From Clostridia bacterium (GTDB lineage: Bacteria; Bacillota; Clostridia; Oscillospirales; CAG-272), in NCBI GenBank assembly GCA_017935195.1, contig JAGBIB010000105.1, positions 1 through 34,317 of the forward strand: 34,317 nt of DNA, read 5' to 3'. Position numbers and translations under genes: made by a program. Under the pieces are notes generated by a model, which made no database searches, was not told the DNA's origin, and saw nothing but the letters and a program-made list of their open reading frames with translations. The stretch's first letter is position 1. Each line of letters opens with the position of its first letter. Positions 1 to 8,626 of this stretch are shown piece by piece.

Positions 1-3000
1 TACTGCTCGATGGTATAGGTCTTGCTTGCGGTTTCGTCGGCGACGATGAGCTTGATCTGCCATTCCTTGTTTACGAGCTTGTCGTAAAGGAGGGCGTTGC
101 TCGACGAAGTGAGGCCGGTGAGGAAGTAGGTCTTTCCGTTCCAGTTCTCAATCTTGGAGTACCAAGCGCCAACGGAAACCTCGTTGTCGATGGTGGTAGG
201 AGCACTATAGCCGGGATAGATGGGATCCATGGGACAGGTAAATCCGCTTGTGGGATCACTGTAATATACGAGAGCTTCACCGTCGTATATCTTGATGGTT
301 ACGGTATATTCAACGCCCTTAACGGGAATGAACTGATTATCACCCTTTCCAAGGCAGGTCTCAAATCTGTAAAGATCGTATTCAAGAGCCTTTGTGGAGG
401 GGGACATGGTGATGGTCTTGTTCTGACTGCCGCCTACGATAGTGATCTTCCAGGTAAGCGCAGTGCTGATATCTACCTTTTCACCATTCAGCTTGATGCC
501 TACAAGAAGCTGTGCTGCCGCATCAAGGTCACCCTTATTGGGGCTATTTCCCCAGTTTTCCCACGCGCCGTACTTGGGCTGGATGGTGATCTTATTATTT
601 ACCACGGTTAGTTCATCTACTACCGCTACCGATGAGGTAACCTCACGGCTTCCGTCATGGGTCACTGCAGTAAGGGAAAATTCACCGCACTTTACTGCTT
701 TGAGAGTAATGCTGTATTCATTTTCAGAAACGATCTGAACTGCTCCCTCGGGATCAACAAGCGTCCAAGTCACTCTCTGATCTGCAAATCTGCTGTTTAC
801 TCTCGAGTAAACCGTGAACTCTGTTCCTGCAAGGATCTGTGAGCCGTCCTTGATATCAAGGGCAACCTCGTTGATCTCGGTGGATTCGTTTTCTCTCCAT
901 ACGGTATCCAGAGGATAAATGGTTACGTCTGCAACGGTGTCACCGCCAACGGAGTACGCCTCCATGCCGATGCTTGCAAAATCGGGAAGAAGGAGCTGTG
1001 AACCGTAGATTTCGCCCTCTCCGACAATGACTTCAATTGAGCCCCAGTCAACGAAAATACGAAGATCAATGGAGCTGTCAGCATTTTCTGTTACCGTATA
1101 CTGACAAGCGAGATTATTTGCATAATCTCCCGGTTTTACATCGGAAACCTTGCCTCTGTTCATGGTCAGAAGCTTGGTTTTGGGATTGTATTTCACAAGC
1201 ATTTCGTAGTTGTTGCCCTTGAAAAGACGGAAGCCTACCTCTGTAACGCTTTCGTCGGGGTCAAGATGGGCAATAAGCTCGTACTGATCGCCGCGGCAGC
1301 CCTCAAGGATATTTTCACCGTTTTCCTTGATGATGGCATCCTTTACGTCAATGAGGGGTGTTCCGCGAAGCGAATTGTACTCTTCAACGGGATTCATGAA
1401 AATACGGAGTCCTTTACTCGTTGATTTGAGTGTCAACTCATAGCAAAGAGTGAGTGTTCCGTTCCAAGGGCTTGTGGGAATGGATTCTGCATAGCTCCAC
1501 GTGTTCATCCAACCGATCATTACAACGCGTCCGCCGGGCGCGTTTTTAAACGTCACACCTGCATAGGAGTCGTTACCGAATTCAAGAGGATAATGGGTGT
1601 TGCTATCGGGAATGTAGCAGATTCTGCCGTCAACTACTTCAAGTTCACCGATCATATACCAAGCACCTGCGCCTGTATAGATCCACTTTACGTTTTCAGG
1701 GTCTCCCTCAACGCTTATGGGGAAAAGATCGGGACATTCCGAATTGATGGCACCGATGCCCGAGGGTCTGTACTCGGGATGGTTACTGTCATAACCGCTT
1801 TCAAATTTCCAATCTATCAGATTTTTAGATGAATATATACGAAGAGGTCCGCCTGCTATGACCATGAGATACGTATTGAGCTGTTCGCACCAGAATACGT
1901 TGGGGTCTCTGAATGCGCTGTCGTTAAGGGGATCATCACTGTTTTTGATTATGGGGTTTTTGGCATATTTTGTCCAGGTGATGCCGCCGTCGGAAGAATA
2001 AGCAAGGCTCTGATCCTGACTGCCCTTAACGTTTGTAAAGTATGCAATAAGATTATCCTTGCTCTTTTCTGCGAAAAGTCCGGATACGTTTTCGGGGTCT
2101 GCAACTGCACTTCCCGACCAGATCGCACCGATCTGGTCGTCGGGGGCGATCGCTACGGGAAGCTCTTCCCAATGCACAAGGTCATCGGATACAGCGTGGC
2201 CCCAATGCATTTCCGAGCCGTTGTGATCTGTTGAATAGGGGATATGCTGGAAGAAGAGGTGCCAACGTCCGTTAAGATAGATCAGCCCGTTGGGGTCGTT
2301 GAGCCAACCCTCTGCGCATGAAAAATGATACTGTCCTCTGTAGTCCTCGGTCTTGAACTCAAGAGCGGAGGGCTGTCTTGATACGGTAACGGTAACGGGA
2401 ATCTCAACGCCTGTTGCTTCATCCTTCAAAACGATGGAAACTGTATTTTTTCCAACGCTTACCGATACCTCTGTGGGTGCGCCGATTTGAACTGTTTTTC
2501 CGTTGATCTTAAGCTCTGCGCTTCCTTCGGCGGATACCGTTATCTTAATGGTCTTGGTTTCATTTGGAAGTGTAGGAAGCGTATATGCGCCCACTTTTTC
2601 CGAAAAAGCAGGGCTGAGTGCCATGCCTTCCACCTCAATATCGGTGATTTTGGCAACCTTCTTGTCGCCAAGATCCGTATAAACGGTATTTTGGAAGGTA
2701 GCTGAGCTGTATTCTGCAGTACCGATACCGAGATATCCGTCGGCATAATAAGAGGGGAGAGTTGCTGAGCATACGGGGATACCGTCTACGTATACGGTAC
2801 AAAGACCGTCGATCACCATTACTCTCATTTTATAAGAAGCCTTATTATACTCAAAGGAATTTCCGTTATTCGTGGATATTGTGGGATATCCCTTGGAAGA
2901 GCTGAAGCAAAACACCTTCGTTTCGCCCTTGTTGGTTCTATCAAGCTTGAAAATAAAGGAGTCCTCTGAGGTGGTGTTTTTTGAGGCACCAAAGATCAGA

Positions 3001-3290
3001 TTTGCCACGTTGCCCTTTGTGAAGGTAACGTCACTTTCAAAGATGAAGTTTCCGTTTGTCTTGGTCTTGCTTATGGCAAGCGCATCGTTTGAAGTGGTAT
3101 AATTAATATTTATACCGCCGTCAACGTACGTAAGCTTGACGGGTTTATTGGTGGTGGAGGCAAGATCTGTAAGATTCGTCTCCCAGTTGTTTTCATCGCC
3201 AAATGAGCCAAATGAACCGAATGAAACAAACTGAACGATACCCAATAACATCGTCATGGAAAGTATCAAGGATGTGATTCTTTTTTTCAT
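1..3290 (-). CDS. Secreted multidomain GH32 fructan hydrolase, 3' end beyond window
   Basis: The leftward frame stays open from the ATG at 3290 to the window edge (1096 codons seen, C-terminus missing). AAGGAG lies just upstream of the ATG. Residues 1-30 form a Sec signal peptide (KKR, then a hydrophobic stretch). Residues about 35-185 look like a concanavalin-type lectin domain, and about 195-310 like a cadherin-like beta sandwich. The GH32 five-bladed propeller follows, with W329-LNDPNG (nucleophile Asp332), the FRDP motif (Asp462) and the EC motif (Glu518-Cys519, acid/base). The GH32 C-terminal beta sandwich comes next, then Ig-like material to the edge. GH32 enzymes cleave beta-fructosides such as inulin, levan and sucrose; which of these is used here cannot be told. 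It is the last visible gene of the operon that starts with the MerR-kinase, so the missing end probably carries cell-surface or further binding domains. The GH32 assignment is firm; the accessory domain names are less so. Confidence 0.93.
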   Translation of the reverse strand, partial: MKKRITSLILSMTMLLGIVQFVSFGSFGSFGDENNWETNLTDLASTTNKPVKLTYVDGGININYTTSNDALAISKTKTNGNFIFESDVTFTKGNVANLIFGASKNTTSEDSFIFKLDRTNKGETKVFCFSSSKGYPTISTNNGNSFEYNKASYKMRVMVIDGLCTVYVDGIPVCSATLPSYYADGYLGIGTAEYSSATFQNTVYTDLGDKKVAKITDIEVEGMALSPAFSEKVGAYTLPTLPNETKTIKITVSAEGSAELKINGKTVQIGAPTEVSVSVGKNTVSIVLKDEATGVEIPVTVTVSRQPSALEFKTEDYRGQYHFSCAEGWLNDPNGLIYLNGRWHLFFQHIPYSTDHNGSEMHWGHAVSDDLVHWEELPVAIAPDDQIGAIWSGSAVADPENVSGLFAEKSKDNLIAYFTNVKGSQDQSLAYSSDGGITWTKYAKNPIIKNSDDPLNDSAFRDPNVFWCEQLNTYLMVIAGGPLRIYSSKNLIDWKFESGYDSNHPEYRPSGIGAINSECPDLFPISVEGDPENVKWIYTGAGAWYMIGELEVVDGRICYIPDSNTHYPLEFGNDSYAGVTFKNAPGGRVVMIGWMNTWSYAESIPTSPWNGTLTLCYELTLKSTSKGLRIFMNPVEEYNSLRGTPLIDVKDAIIKENGENILEGCRGDQYELIAHLDPDESVTEVGFRLFKGNNYEMLVKYNPKTKLLTMNRGKVSDVKPGDYANNLACQYTVTENADSSIDLRIFVDWGSIEVIVGEGEIYGSQLLLPDFASIGMEAYSVGGDTVADVTIYPLDTVWRENESTEINEVALDIKDGSQILAGTEFTVYSRVNSRFADQRVTWTLVDPEGAVQIVSENEYSITLKAVKCGEFSLTAVTHDGSREVTSSVAVVDELTVVNNKITIQPKYGAWENWGNSPNKGDLDAAAQLLVGIKLNGEKVDISTALTWKITIVGGSQNKTITMSPSTKALEYDLYRFETCLGKGDNQFIPVKGVEYTVTIKIYDGEALVYYSDPTSGFTCPMDPIYPGYSAPTTIDNEVSVGAWYSKIENWNGKTYFLTGLTSSSNALLYDKLVNKEWQIKLIVADETASKTYTIEQ

Positions 3291-3319
3291 TTTAATTTTC
3301 TCCTTTTAATTTTTTTATT

Positions 3320-3344
3320 TATAATTTACACCCTGTAAATTATA
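3320..3344 (-). other. Intercistronic hairpin between the two GH32 genes
   Basis: A perfect 11-bp stem (TATAATTTACA, loop CCC or GGG by strand) overlaps the stop codon of the upstream GH32-like gene and lies about 25 bases before the ribosome-binding site of the secreted GH32. In the leftward transcript it is followed by A-rich rather than U-rich sequence, so it is not a classical terminator. It could stabilise the upstream message or act as a processing site; this is inference. Confidence 0.5.
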
Positions 3345-4545
3345 GTTCCTTAAAAACAAGTTCGCCTGTCTCGCAGGCGGTGGCTGCGCGGAAGGTCATA
3401 CATCCGCCATAGCCTCCCATCTCCTTGAAGCCCGTGAATATGATCCTTTCCCCCCACACGGCACCCTTTGGCACGCCCGCACAAGGGATTATGGGCTCTT
3501 TTGGCACCTGCCAAGGTCCAAAAGGCTCTTTTGAAAACAGGTATCGCGCCCTGCCGTATAAGCTATAGATCAAGTAATACCATTCACCGTAGTGAATATA
3601 ATCGGGACATTCGGGCTCTTCGGCGCTGTCGTTTATAAGCATAGGCTCTCCCGTGTCTGTCCAGGTATGAAGATCCGACGATACGAGATGTGCAAGACAG
3701 CCCTTCTGCTCCTTTGAAAGTCTTGTGGTCAAAAGCATATGGAACAGTCCGTCCGAGTCCTTGAATACCTTGGGGTCCCGGGCAGATGAGGGTGTATATC
3801 GCTCGGATATGGTAAATGAAAAGCTACGATCCTTTTCAAAATGATATCCGTCCTCCGAAACACTTCGGCAAATGGGGGCGGGAAGACCTCTGCCCCGTCT
3901 TACCGTATAATAAAGATGCTCTGTTTTTCCATGTGCGATCCACGATCCCGTGCAAATGGAGCCCTCCCAAGGCTCGCTTATCGGTACTGCCATGGGATGC
4001 ACCGCCCAGGTTTTGAAATCTGCAGTGGAGATGTGCTCCCACTGATGGGCTCCAAGTCCCCATTTACTGCCGTGATGGCGGCGATCCTTGAGATACAAAA
4101 CGTGATACTCGTCCTCCCTTCGGTAGGGCATACAGTCTCCGACGAACACCCCGTTGCCGGGGTACCACCCCTCTGCATTTTCAAAGGTGGTTATAACGCT
4201 TGGACTTGCCAAAGGCTCCTCACTGTATTCATCGATTCTAATCTCGGCATCGGAAACAAGGTTGTCCGATAAAGAAAACAACCGTTCGCCGTTAGGCCAG
4301 TCCTCGTCGCGCAGCTCGCCGTTGCGGTAAAGCTCAATTCGGTGATCCATAAGGATTACTTCAAAGCTGTCACCTGCAGAACATTCCGAATGAAGACTCA
4401 AGGGTCGTCTTGCGTAATCATACTGAACGGATACGGTGATATACCCATCAAAAGCTTGTACCTCTAAGGTTTTTCTTCCGCTTTTTATAAAAACCGCATA
4501 CATCGGCATGGCAGATACGCCAAAAGATAGCTTAATCTTATTCAT
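3340..4545 (-). CDS. Cytoplasmic GH32-like (clan GH-J) beta-propeller glycosidase
   Basis: This 401-residue protein has no signal peptide. Residues 1-120 resemble a beta-sandwich/lectin module placed before the catalytic domain, the reverse of normal GH32 order. The propeller starts near residue 130. Candidate catalytic residues are Asp137 in a GDCMPY context (where classical enzymes have NDPNG), Asp257 in ARDP (transition-state stabiliser) and Glu312 in PECPD (acid/base). The DRRHHGSKWGLGAHQW segment (residues 154-169) is typical of an uncharacterised GH32-related subgroup. GGGAGGGG just before the ATG supports the start. The gene begins 12 bases after the MerR-kinase stop, so the two are co-transcribed. 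It probably cleaves imported beta-fructosides or a modified fructosyl compound; the substrate is not known. The fold is confident, the specificity is not. Confidence 0.8.
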   Translation of the reverse strand: MNKIKLSFGVSAMPMYAVFIKSGRKTLEVQAFDGYITVSVQYDYARRPLSLHSECSAGDSFEVILMDHRIELYRNGELRDEDWPNGERLFSLSDNLVSDAEIRIDEYSEEPLASPSVITTFENAEGWYPGNGVFVGDCMPYRREDEYHVLYLKDRRHHGSKWGLGAHQWEHISTADFKTWAVHPMAVPISEPWEGSICTGSWIAHGKTEHLYYTVRRGRGLPAPICRSVSEDGYHFEKDRSFSFTISERYTPSSARDPKVFKDSDGLFHMLLTTRLSKEQKGCLAHLVSSDLHTWTDTGEPMLINDSAEEPECPDYIHYGEWYYLIYSLYGRARYLFSKEPFGPWQVPKEPIIPCAGVPKGAVWGERIIFTGFKEMGGYGGCMTFRAATACETGELVFKEL

Positions 4546-4557
4546 TTAACCCCTCCC

Positions 4558-6279
4558 TTAACTGTATTTTATAAATTCGGGGAATCCTTCCTCGTACTTT
4601 AAAAGTCCGATTGCAAGTGCCGAGAACAGTGCTGCGCCCGTTGCAGCTTCCTCGGTGATCCTATTAAGAGAAACATCCATTTCAAATCTGTCCTCAATAA
4701 GATTTTTGAACACGGGATTTTTCTTTACAGCCCCGCCCGAAGCAACGACATGGCTCTTTTTTTCGGGGAAGACTGTATATAGCTGGTGCAATTCCTCACA
4801 TATTCCCTTTAAAAGCCCCAAGATCAGTGCGGACGGTGTAAAATTATAGGCGTCGATTCCCTCAATGGAGCCCCTGCAATCAGGGTCCGATCTTTTACCG
4901 TAAAACGAGGTGTTTACCCTTACTCCCCTCTCAGCACCGCTGTACGCCTCCTTTGCAATTTTATTCATTATGCTGTACTGCGGTGTATCTTTCATACCTA
5001 TACTCACGGCGTAGGATCTGAAAAATTTTTCAAGCATCGCGTAAGCGGAGCCACCGCAGAGAGCTGAACCGCACACAAGATATTTCCCTTCAATAAACGG
5101 ACGAAGCTCTATCTCGGGCTGTAACTCACAGTAATCGCTTACCGCAGAGATCTGTGATCCTGTGCCGATATTGATAAGCACGCTGTCACCGATCTGTCTC
5201 ATGGAACCGATAAAGCTTGCCTGATTATCCCCGATGGGTACTGAAATCGATATTCCGTTCCAGCTCCCTATTATCTGAGTGGACGATGTCACCCTTGGAA
5301 CAAGATCCTCTTCAATTCCTAAAATCCGAAGCTTTTCTCTCATAAAGCATCCGTTTTTAATATCAAAAAGACCGATGGCTGCACCAATCGATGTATGAGT
5401 CAGTGCTTCATTCATTCCACATAGCCTCATTGCAAACAGATCCATTATGCTGCAAAAGCCCACTGCGCTCTCGGGAACGAGTCCCCTTTTTAAATTGTAA
5501 TAATGTGTTGCAATGCCATATCCCGTGAAGACGCTTTCGCCCGTGAGCTGCTTGATTTCCTCACATGCAGTCACGCCCCCTTCAAGCACTCTGTCTGCGC
5601 GCTTGTCCTGCCAGTTTATGAGATTTGACACTGCTTTTCCGTTACTGTCAACATACACGATTCCGTGCATCTGCCCTGTAATTCCGATGCTGACGATCCC
5701 CTTGTATGCTTTGATAATGTGGCATAGAAGCTTTTCGGCTTTTTCAAGGATCACATCCACTCTTTGCTCGGAATAATCCTTTGAGGGAATATGGGATCTG
5801 TGAGGCGTTGAATATACCTCCACCTGCTCCTTGCTGTCCATATCCATCACCACCGCGCTGATGGTAGTCGTACCAAGATCTATCCCTACGCACAGCGTTC
5901 CGAATGTAAGCTGTGTTATTTCCTCGCTCTCCGTAAAGATCTTGTTATCTCCTTTTCCACCGTTTATGATCATTGAGGTGATGTTATCGCAGAATTGATA
6001 TTGTTCTGAGTTCTTGCCTTTTTCGTCAAGGATCTCTTTTTTTCTTTTGCTGAGAAGCTCGTCAAGAGAAACTACGCCGCAAAGATAAAGCTTTATATCG
6101 GTTATGGTGATGCCGGCCTCCCTGAAAAGCTTTATTGTTTTTAAGGTGTTGACGTTTTCCTGTGAATAATTTCTGTATCCGTTTTCACTTCTTGATATTT
6201 GGATAAGCCCCTTGGACTCATAAAGTCTGATTGCCTTTTGCGTAAGTCCCGTAAGCTTTTCCACGTCGTTTATCTTCAC
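4558..6279 (-). CDS. MerR-type HTH fused to FGGY sugar kinase (sedoheptulokinase-like)
   Basis: This 573-residue protein combines two families. Residues 1-70 are a MerR winged-helix DNA-binding domain (INDVEKLTG start, the AIRLYESKGLI recognition region, the NGYRNY wing). A linker of about 55 residues follows. From about residue 128 comes a full FGGY kinase: DLGTT phosphate loop at 134-138, GITGQMHGIVY, INWQDKRA, catalytic base Asp351 in GDNQASF, and a C-terminal ASGGAVKKNP region with EEAATGAAL. The kinase half resembles sedoheptulokinase more than xylulokinase. The GTG at 6279 is chosen because GGGGAGG sits 6 bases upstream of it; a GTG at 6288 abuts that site and is unlikely. It heads the operon with the two GH32 genes. 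It probably binds a ketose, perhaps fructose or a relative, phosphorylates it and adjusts transcription of its own operon. The sensing role is inferred; the fusion is read directly. Confidence 0.88.
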   Translation of the reverse strand: MKINDVEKLTGLTQKAIRLYESKGLIQISRSENGYRNYSQENVNTLKTIKLFREAGITITDIKLYLCGVVSLDELLSKRKKEILDEKGKNSEQYQFCDNITSMIINGGKGDNKIFTESEEITQLTFGTLCVGIDLGTTTISAVVMDMDSKEQVEVYSTPHRSHIPSKDYSEQRVDVILEKAEKLLCHIIKAYKGIVSIGITGQMHGIVYVDSNGKAVSNLINWQDKRADRVLEGGVTACEEIKQLTGESVFTGYGIATHYYNLKRGLVPESAVGFCSIMDLFAMRLCGMNEALTHTSIGAAIGLFDIKNGCFMREKLRILGIEEDLVPRVTSSTQIIGSWNGISISVPIGDNQASFIGSMRQIGDSVLINIGTGSQISAVSDYCELQPEIELRPFIEGKYLVCGSALCGGSAYAMLEKFFRSYAVSIGMKDTPQYSIMNKIAKEAYSGAERGVRVNTSFYGKRSDPDCRGSIEGIDAYNFTPSALILGLLKGICEELHQLYTVFPEKKSHVVASGGAVKKNPVFKNLIEDRFEMDVSLNRITEEAATGAALFSALAIGLLKYEEGFPEFIKYS

Positions 6280-6300
6280 TTTAAACACCTCCCCATGTCC

Positions 6301-6331
6301 ATTATAAACCCTTACTTAAGGTCAATGTCAA
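6301..6331 (-). promoter_or_regulatory. MerR-type promoter and operator of the MerR-kinase operon
   Basis: Read leftward, TTGACA (6326-6331) and TATAAT (6301-6306) are both consensus hexamers but are separated by 19 bases instead of 17. The spacer holds a perfect palindrome, CCTTA-CT-TAAGG, at 6310-6321, centred within one base of the spacer centre. An overlong spacer with a centred dyad is the hallmark of promoters controlled by MerR-family activators, which untwist the DNA to realign the hexamers. The start codon of the MerR-kinase lies 21 bases downstream, so autoregulation is the natural reading. Confidence 0.75.
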
Positions 6332-6412
6332 TAGCTTTTTAATTGTTTTTTTGGTTGTTTTTAATATTTTTTTCATTTTTTTTTAAAAACTGCGTTTATT
6401 TTTAAAAAACGG

Positions 6413-6441
6413 TTGACAAGAAAACAATAATATGATATAAG
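6413..6441 (+). promoter_or_regulatory. Sigma-A promoter of the GH31 gene
   Basis: TTGACA (6413-6418) and TATAAG (6436-6441) are 17 bases apart, followed by the GGAGG ribosome-binding site of the GH31 gene. The spacer is normal and holds no copy of the palindrome found in the divergent promoter, so control by the MerR-kinase, if any, would act across the A/T-rich tract at 6340-6410. Confidence 0.65.
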
Positions 6442-6477
6442 CCATTTATCGATATGTTTTATTTGGAGGACACCGAA

Positions 6478-8412
6478 ATGTCAGTTTATAAAATAAGATA
6501 CGGCACTCCGGAGGATCTTGTGCCTACAAATTTTGCAAGAAAAAGTCTTATCAGCTATAAGTCTTTATCGGAAAATGAGGTTGAAGAAATAAGCTTTAAA
6601 AAAACAAAAAAAGGATGTCTTTTAGAGATTCCTTTAAGGGCTGGCAACGAGGTCTACGGCTTCGGTCTTCAGCTTAAAGGCTTTCGTCAGACAAATCTGA
6701 AAAAGACCATCCGTCCAAATGCCGATCCGATCTCCAACACCGGTGACAGCCACGCCCCGGTTCCTTTTTTCGTTACAACCGATGGCTGGGGGATCTACGT
6801 TGACAGTGCCCGGTATGTTGAGTTCAACTGCGGATATACCAAGGTGACCTCTGCAAGCGATAACTCGAAAGTCGAGCTTAAAACGGATTTTGAAAGTCTT
6901 TACGCTAAACGAGAGAGCGCTTATACCACCGTGCTCACAATTGACGTTCCCTTTGCCGAGGGCGTAGATATATACGTTTTCAAGGGGGAAAGCATCCTTG
7001 ACGCGGTTTGTGAATACAATCTTTTTTCGGGAGGCGGATGTGATGCTTCTCTTTGGGGACTCGGCAATCTTTACAGATGCCATTCGGAATTTACGGAAGA
7101 TCAAGTTCTTGCCATGGCAGAAAAATTCAGAAAGCTCAAGATCCCTTGTGACATTCTCGGACTTGAGCCCGGCTGGCAGTCATGCTCCTATTCAAGCTCC
7201 TTTTGCTGGGATCAGGAAAGATTTCCTAACAAGGAAGATGTGTTGAGACAAATTACGGATATGGGCTTCAAGCTTAATTTGTGGGAGCAGGCATTTGTTC
7301 ACCCTTCAAGCCCGCTTTACGATGCGCTCGTTTCTTATAGCGGAGATTACAAGGTGTGGAACGGTCTTGTGCCGGATTTTGCAACCAAGGGCGCGCAAGA
7401 GATTTTTATAAATCATCACGTCCCCTTTAACACTCTTGGCGTCAGCGGATATAAGCTTGATGAATGTGACGGAAGCGACTATACGGGTCAGTGGACCTTT
7501 CCTCTTTGTGCCGAGTTTCCCTCAGGACTTGACGGGGACCAGTACCACAGCTTGTTTGGTACACTTTTTGCACGCACCATGCTTCAGGTCTTCGGCGAAA
7601 ACAAGACGTTTTCCGAGGTTAGAAATTTAGGTGCGCTTGCCGCTCCGTATCCGTTTGTCCTTTACAGCGACCTTTATGACCACAGAGATTTCATAAGAGG
7701 TGTTGCAAATGCGGGGTTTTCAGGACTGCTTTGGTCGCCGGAGGTGCGCCATGCAAAGAGCCGTGAGGACCTTATCCGCCGCGTACAGACCGTGGTATTC
7801 AGCGTACAATCCCTTATAAATGCCTTCTATCTTGACGATATGCCTTGGATAGAAAAGGAATGTACCGATGAAATCAAACGATTGCTTGAGCTTCGTATGT
7901 CTCTTGTTCCTTATTTGTATTCTGCTTTTTATGACTACAAAACCAAGGGTAAGCCTCCCGTACGTGCTCTGGTTTGTGATTATTCCCGCGATAAGAATAC
8001 CTATAACATATGGGATGAGTACCTTTTTGGTGATGATATGATCGTTGCGCCCATGACCGAAAAGGAAAAAGAGCGCGAGGTGTATTTGCCTGTCGGTACT
8101 TGGTATAATTTCTTTACGGGCGAAAAAATCGAAGGCGGAAACAAGTTCACAGTCAAAACCGATGATATTCCCGTTTTCGTGAAGGAGGGCACGATTCTGC
8201 CCCTTGCGCGTCCCGTACAATATATTACACGGGATACGCAATTTGAAATCACGCTGAACCTGTACGGCGACACCTCAAATACACAAACAAAGCTTATTGA
8301 AGACGATGGTTGTACCTATCATAGCCCTGTACGTGTTCTGAAGATTGATGCTGATACAGATGATCTTGATTCCTTCAGATACCGCATCACGAACAAGAAA
8401 AAGATCATATAA
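6478..8412 (+). CDS. Glycoside hydrolase family 31 protein, cytoplasmic
   Basis: This 644-residue enzyme has no signal peptide. An N-terminal beta sandwich (residues 1-190) precedes a TIM barrel (about 200-520) and C-terminal beta domains that include the typical DDIPVFVKEGTILPLA segment. The likely nucleophile is Asp328 in GYKLDECDG, and the likely acid/base is Asp398 in LYSDLYDHRDF. The first barrel motif reads LGLEPGWQ where most GH31 enzymes have an Asp-containing LDxDW form, which places the protein in a divergent subgroup. The ATG at 6478 is chosen because GGAGGA lies 8 bases upstream; the ATG at 6454 precedes that site. GH31 covers alpha-glucosidases, alpha-xylosidases, sulfoquinovosidases and others, so the substrate is open. 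It is divergent from the fructan operon and may process the alpha-glucosyl end of sucrose-like sugars; that is inference. Confidence 0.88.
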   Translation: MSVYKIRYGTPEDLVPTNFARKSLISYKSLSENEVEEISFKKTKKGCLLEIPLRAGNEVYGFGLQLKGFRQTNLKKTIRPNADPISNTGDSHAPVPFFVTTDGWGIYVDSARYVEFNCGYTKVTSASDNSKVELKTDFESLYAKRESAYTTVLTIDVPFAEGVDIYVFKGESILDAVCEYNLFSGGGCDASLWGLGNLYRCHSEFTEDQVLAMAEKFRKLKIPCDILGLEPGWQSCSYSSSFCWDQERFPNKEDVLRQITDMGFKLNLWEQAFVHPSSPLYDALVSYSGDYKVWNGLVPDFATKGAQEIFINHHVPFNTLGVSGYKLDECDGSDYTGQWTFPLCAEFPSGLDGDQYHSLFGTLFARTMLQVFGENKTFSEVRNLGALAAPYPFVLYSDLYDHRDFIRGVANAGFSGLLWSPEVRHAKSREDLIRRVQTVVFSVQSLINAFYLDDMPWIEKECTDEIKRLLELRMSLVPYLYSAFYDYKTKGKPPVRALVCDYSRDKNTYNIWDEYLFGDDMIVAPMTEKEKEREVYLPVGTWYNFFTGEKIEGGNKFTVKTDDIPVFVKEGTILPLARPVQYITRDTQFEITLNLYGDTSNTQTKLIEDDGCTYHSPVRVLKIDADTDDLDSFRYRITNKKKII

Positions 8413-8565
8413 TAACTTGACATAAAGAAAACAGAAGCTACTGTCTGCTCCTTGACGCTCCAAGGGAAGCTAACCGTAGCGTGGCAGTAAGTTTGGATGA
8501 AACGATTCGGTAAATGACGGTTGATCCCAACGATGTTGCAGGCTTATAAAAGCGGAGTATAGAAA
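8413..8565. other. Non-coding spacer downstream of the GH31 gene
   Basis: No gene, tRNA-like fold or strong ribosome-binding site was recognised in this stretch. The whole gap between the GH31 stop and the next gene (8413-8891) contains this spacer, a terminator, a palindrome mosaic and the promoter of the next gene. Confidence 0.5.
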
Positions 8566-8615
8566 ACAAAAAGCACCCGCAGTGCCTTCCGATTAGGCAT
8601 CGCGGGTGCTTTTTT
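8566..8615 (+). terminator. Intrinsic terminator after GH31
   Basis: AGCACCCGC (8572-8580) pairs with GCGGGTGCT (8602-8610). The inner AGTGCCT/AGGCAT arms extend the hairpin. T residues follow on the plus strand and an A-tract precedes it, so it could stop transcription from either side. Confidence 0.85.
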
Positions 8616-8626
8616 GCGTCGTTTTC

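Noticed and set aside
5200-5420. Loss of the kinase catalytic Asp in the MerR-kinase fusion, making it a pure sensor.
   Set aside because: A first alignment placed the base in the THTSIGAA segment. Comparison with xylulokinase shows the base lies in the GDN motif, and Asp351 is present, so the kinase looks active.
6454-6477. Upstream ATG at 6454 as the GH31 start.
   Set aside because: It precedes the GGAGGA ribosome-binding site, which is correctly spaced for the ATG at 6478.
8413-8565. A tRNA or small RNA gene after the GH31 gene.
   Set aside because: Some short complementary pieces exist, but no cloverleaf or T-loop consensus could be assembled.
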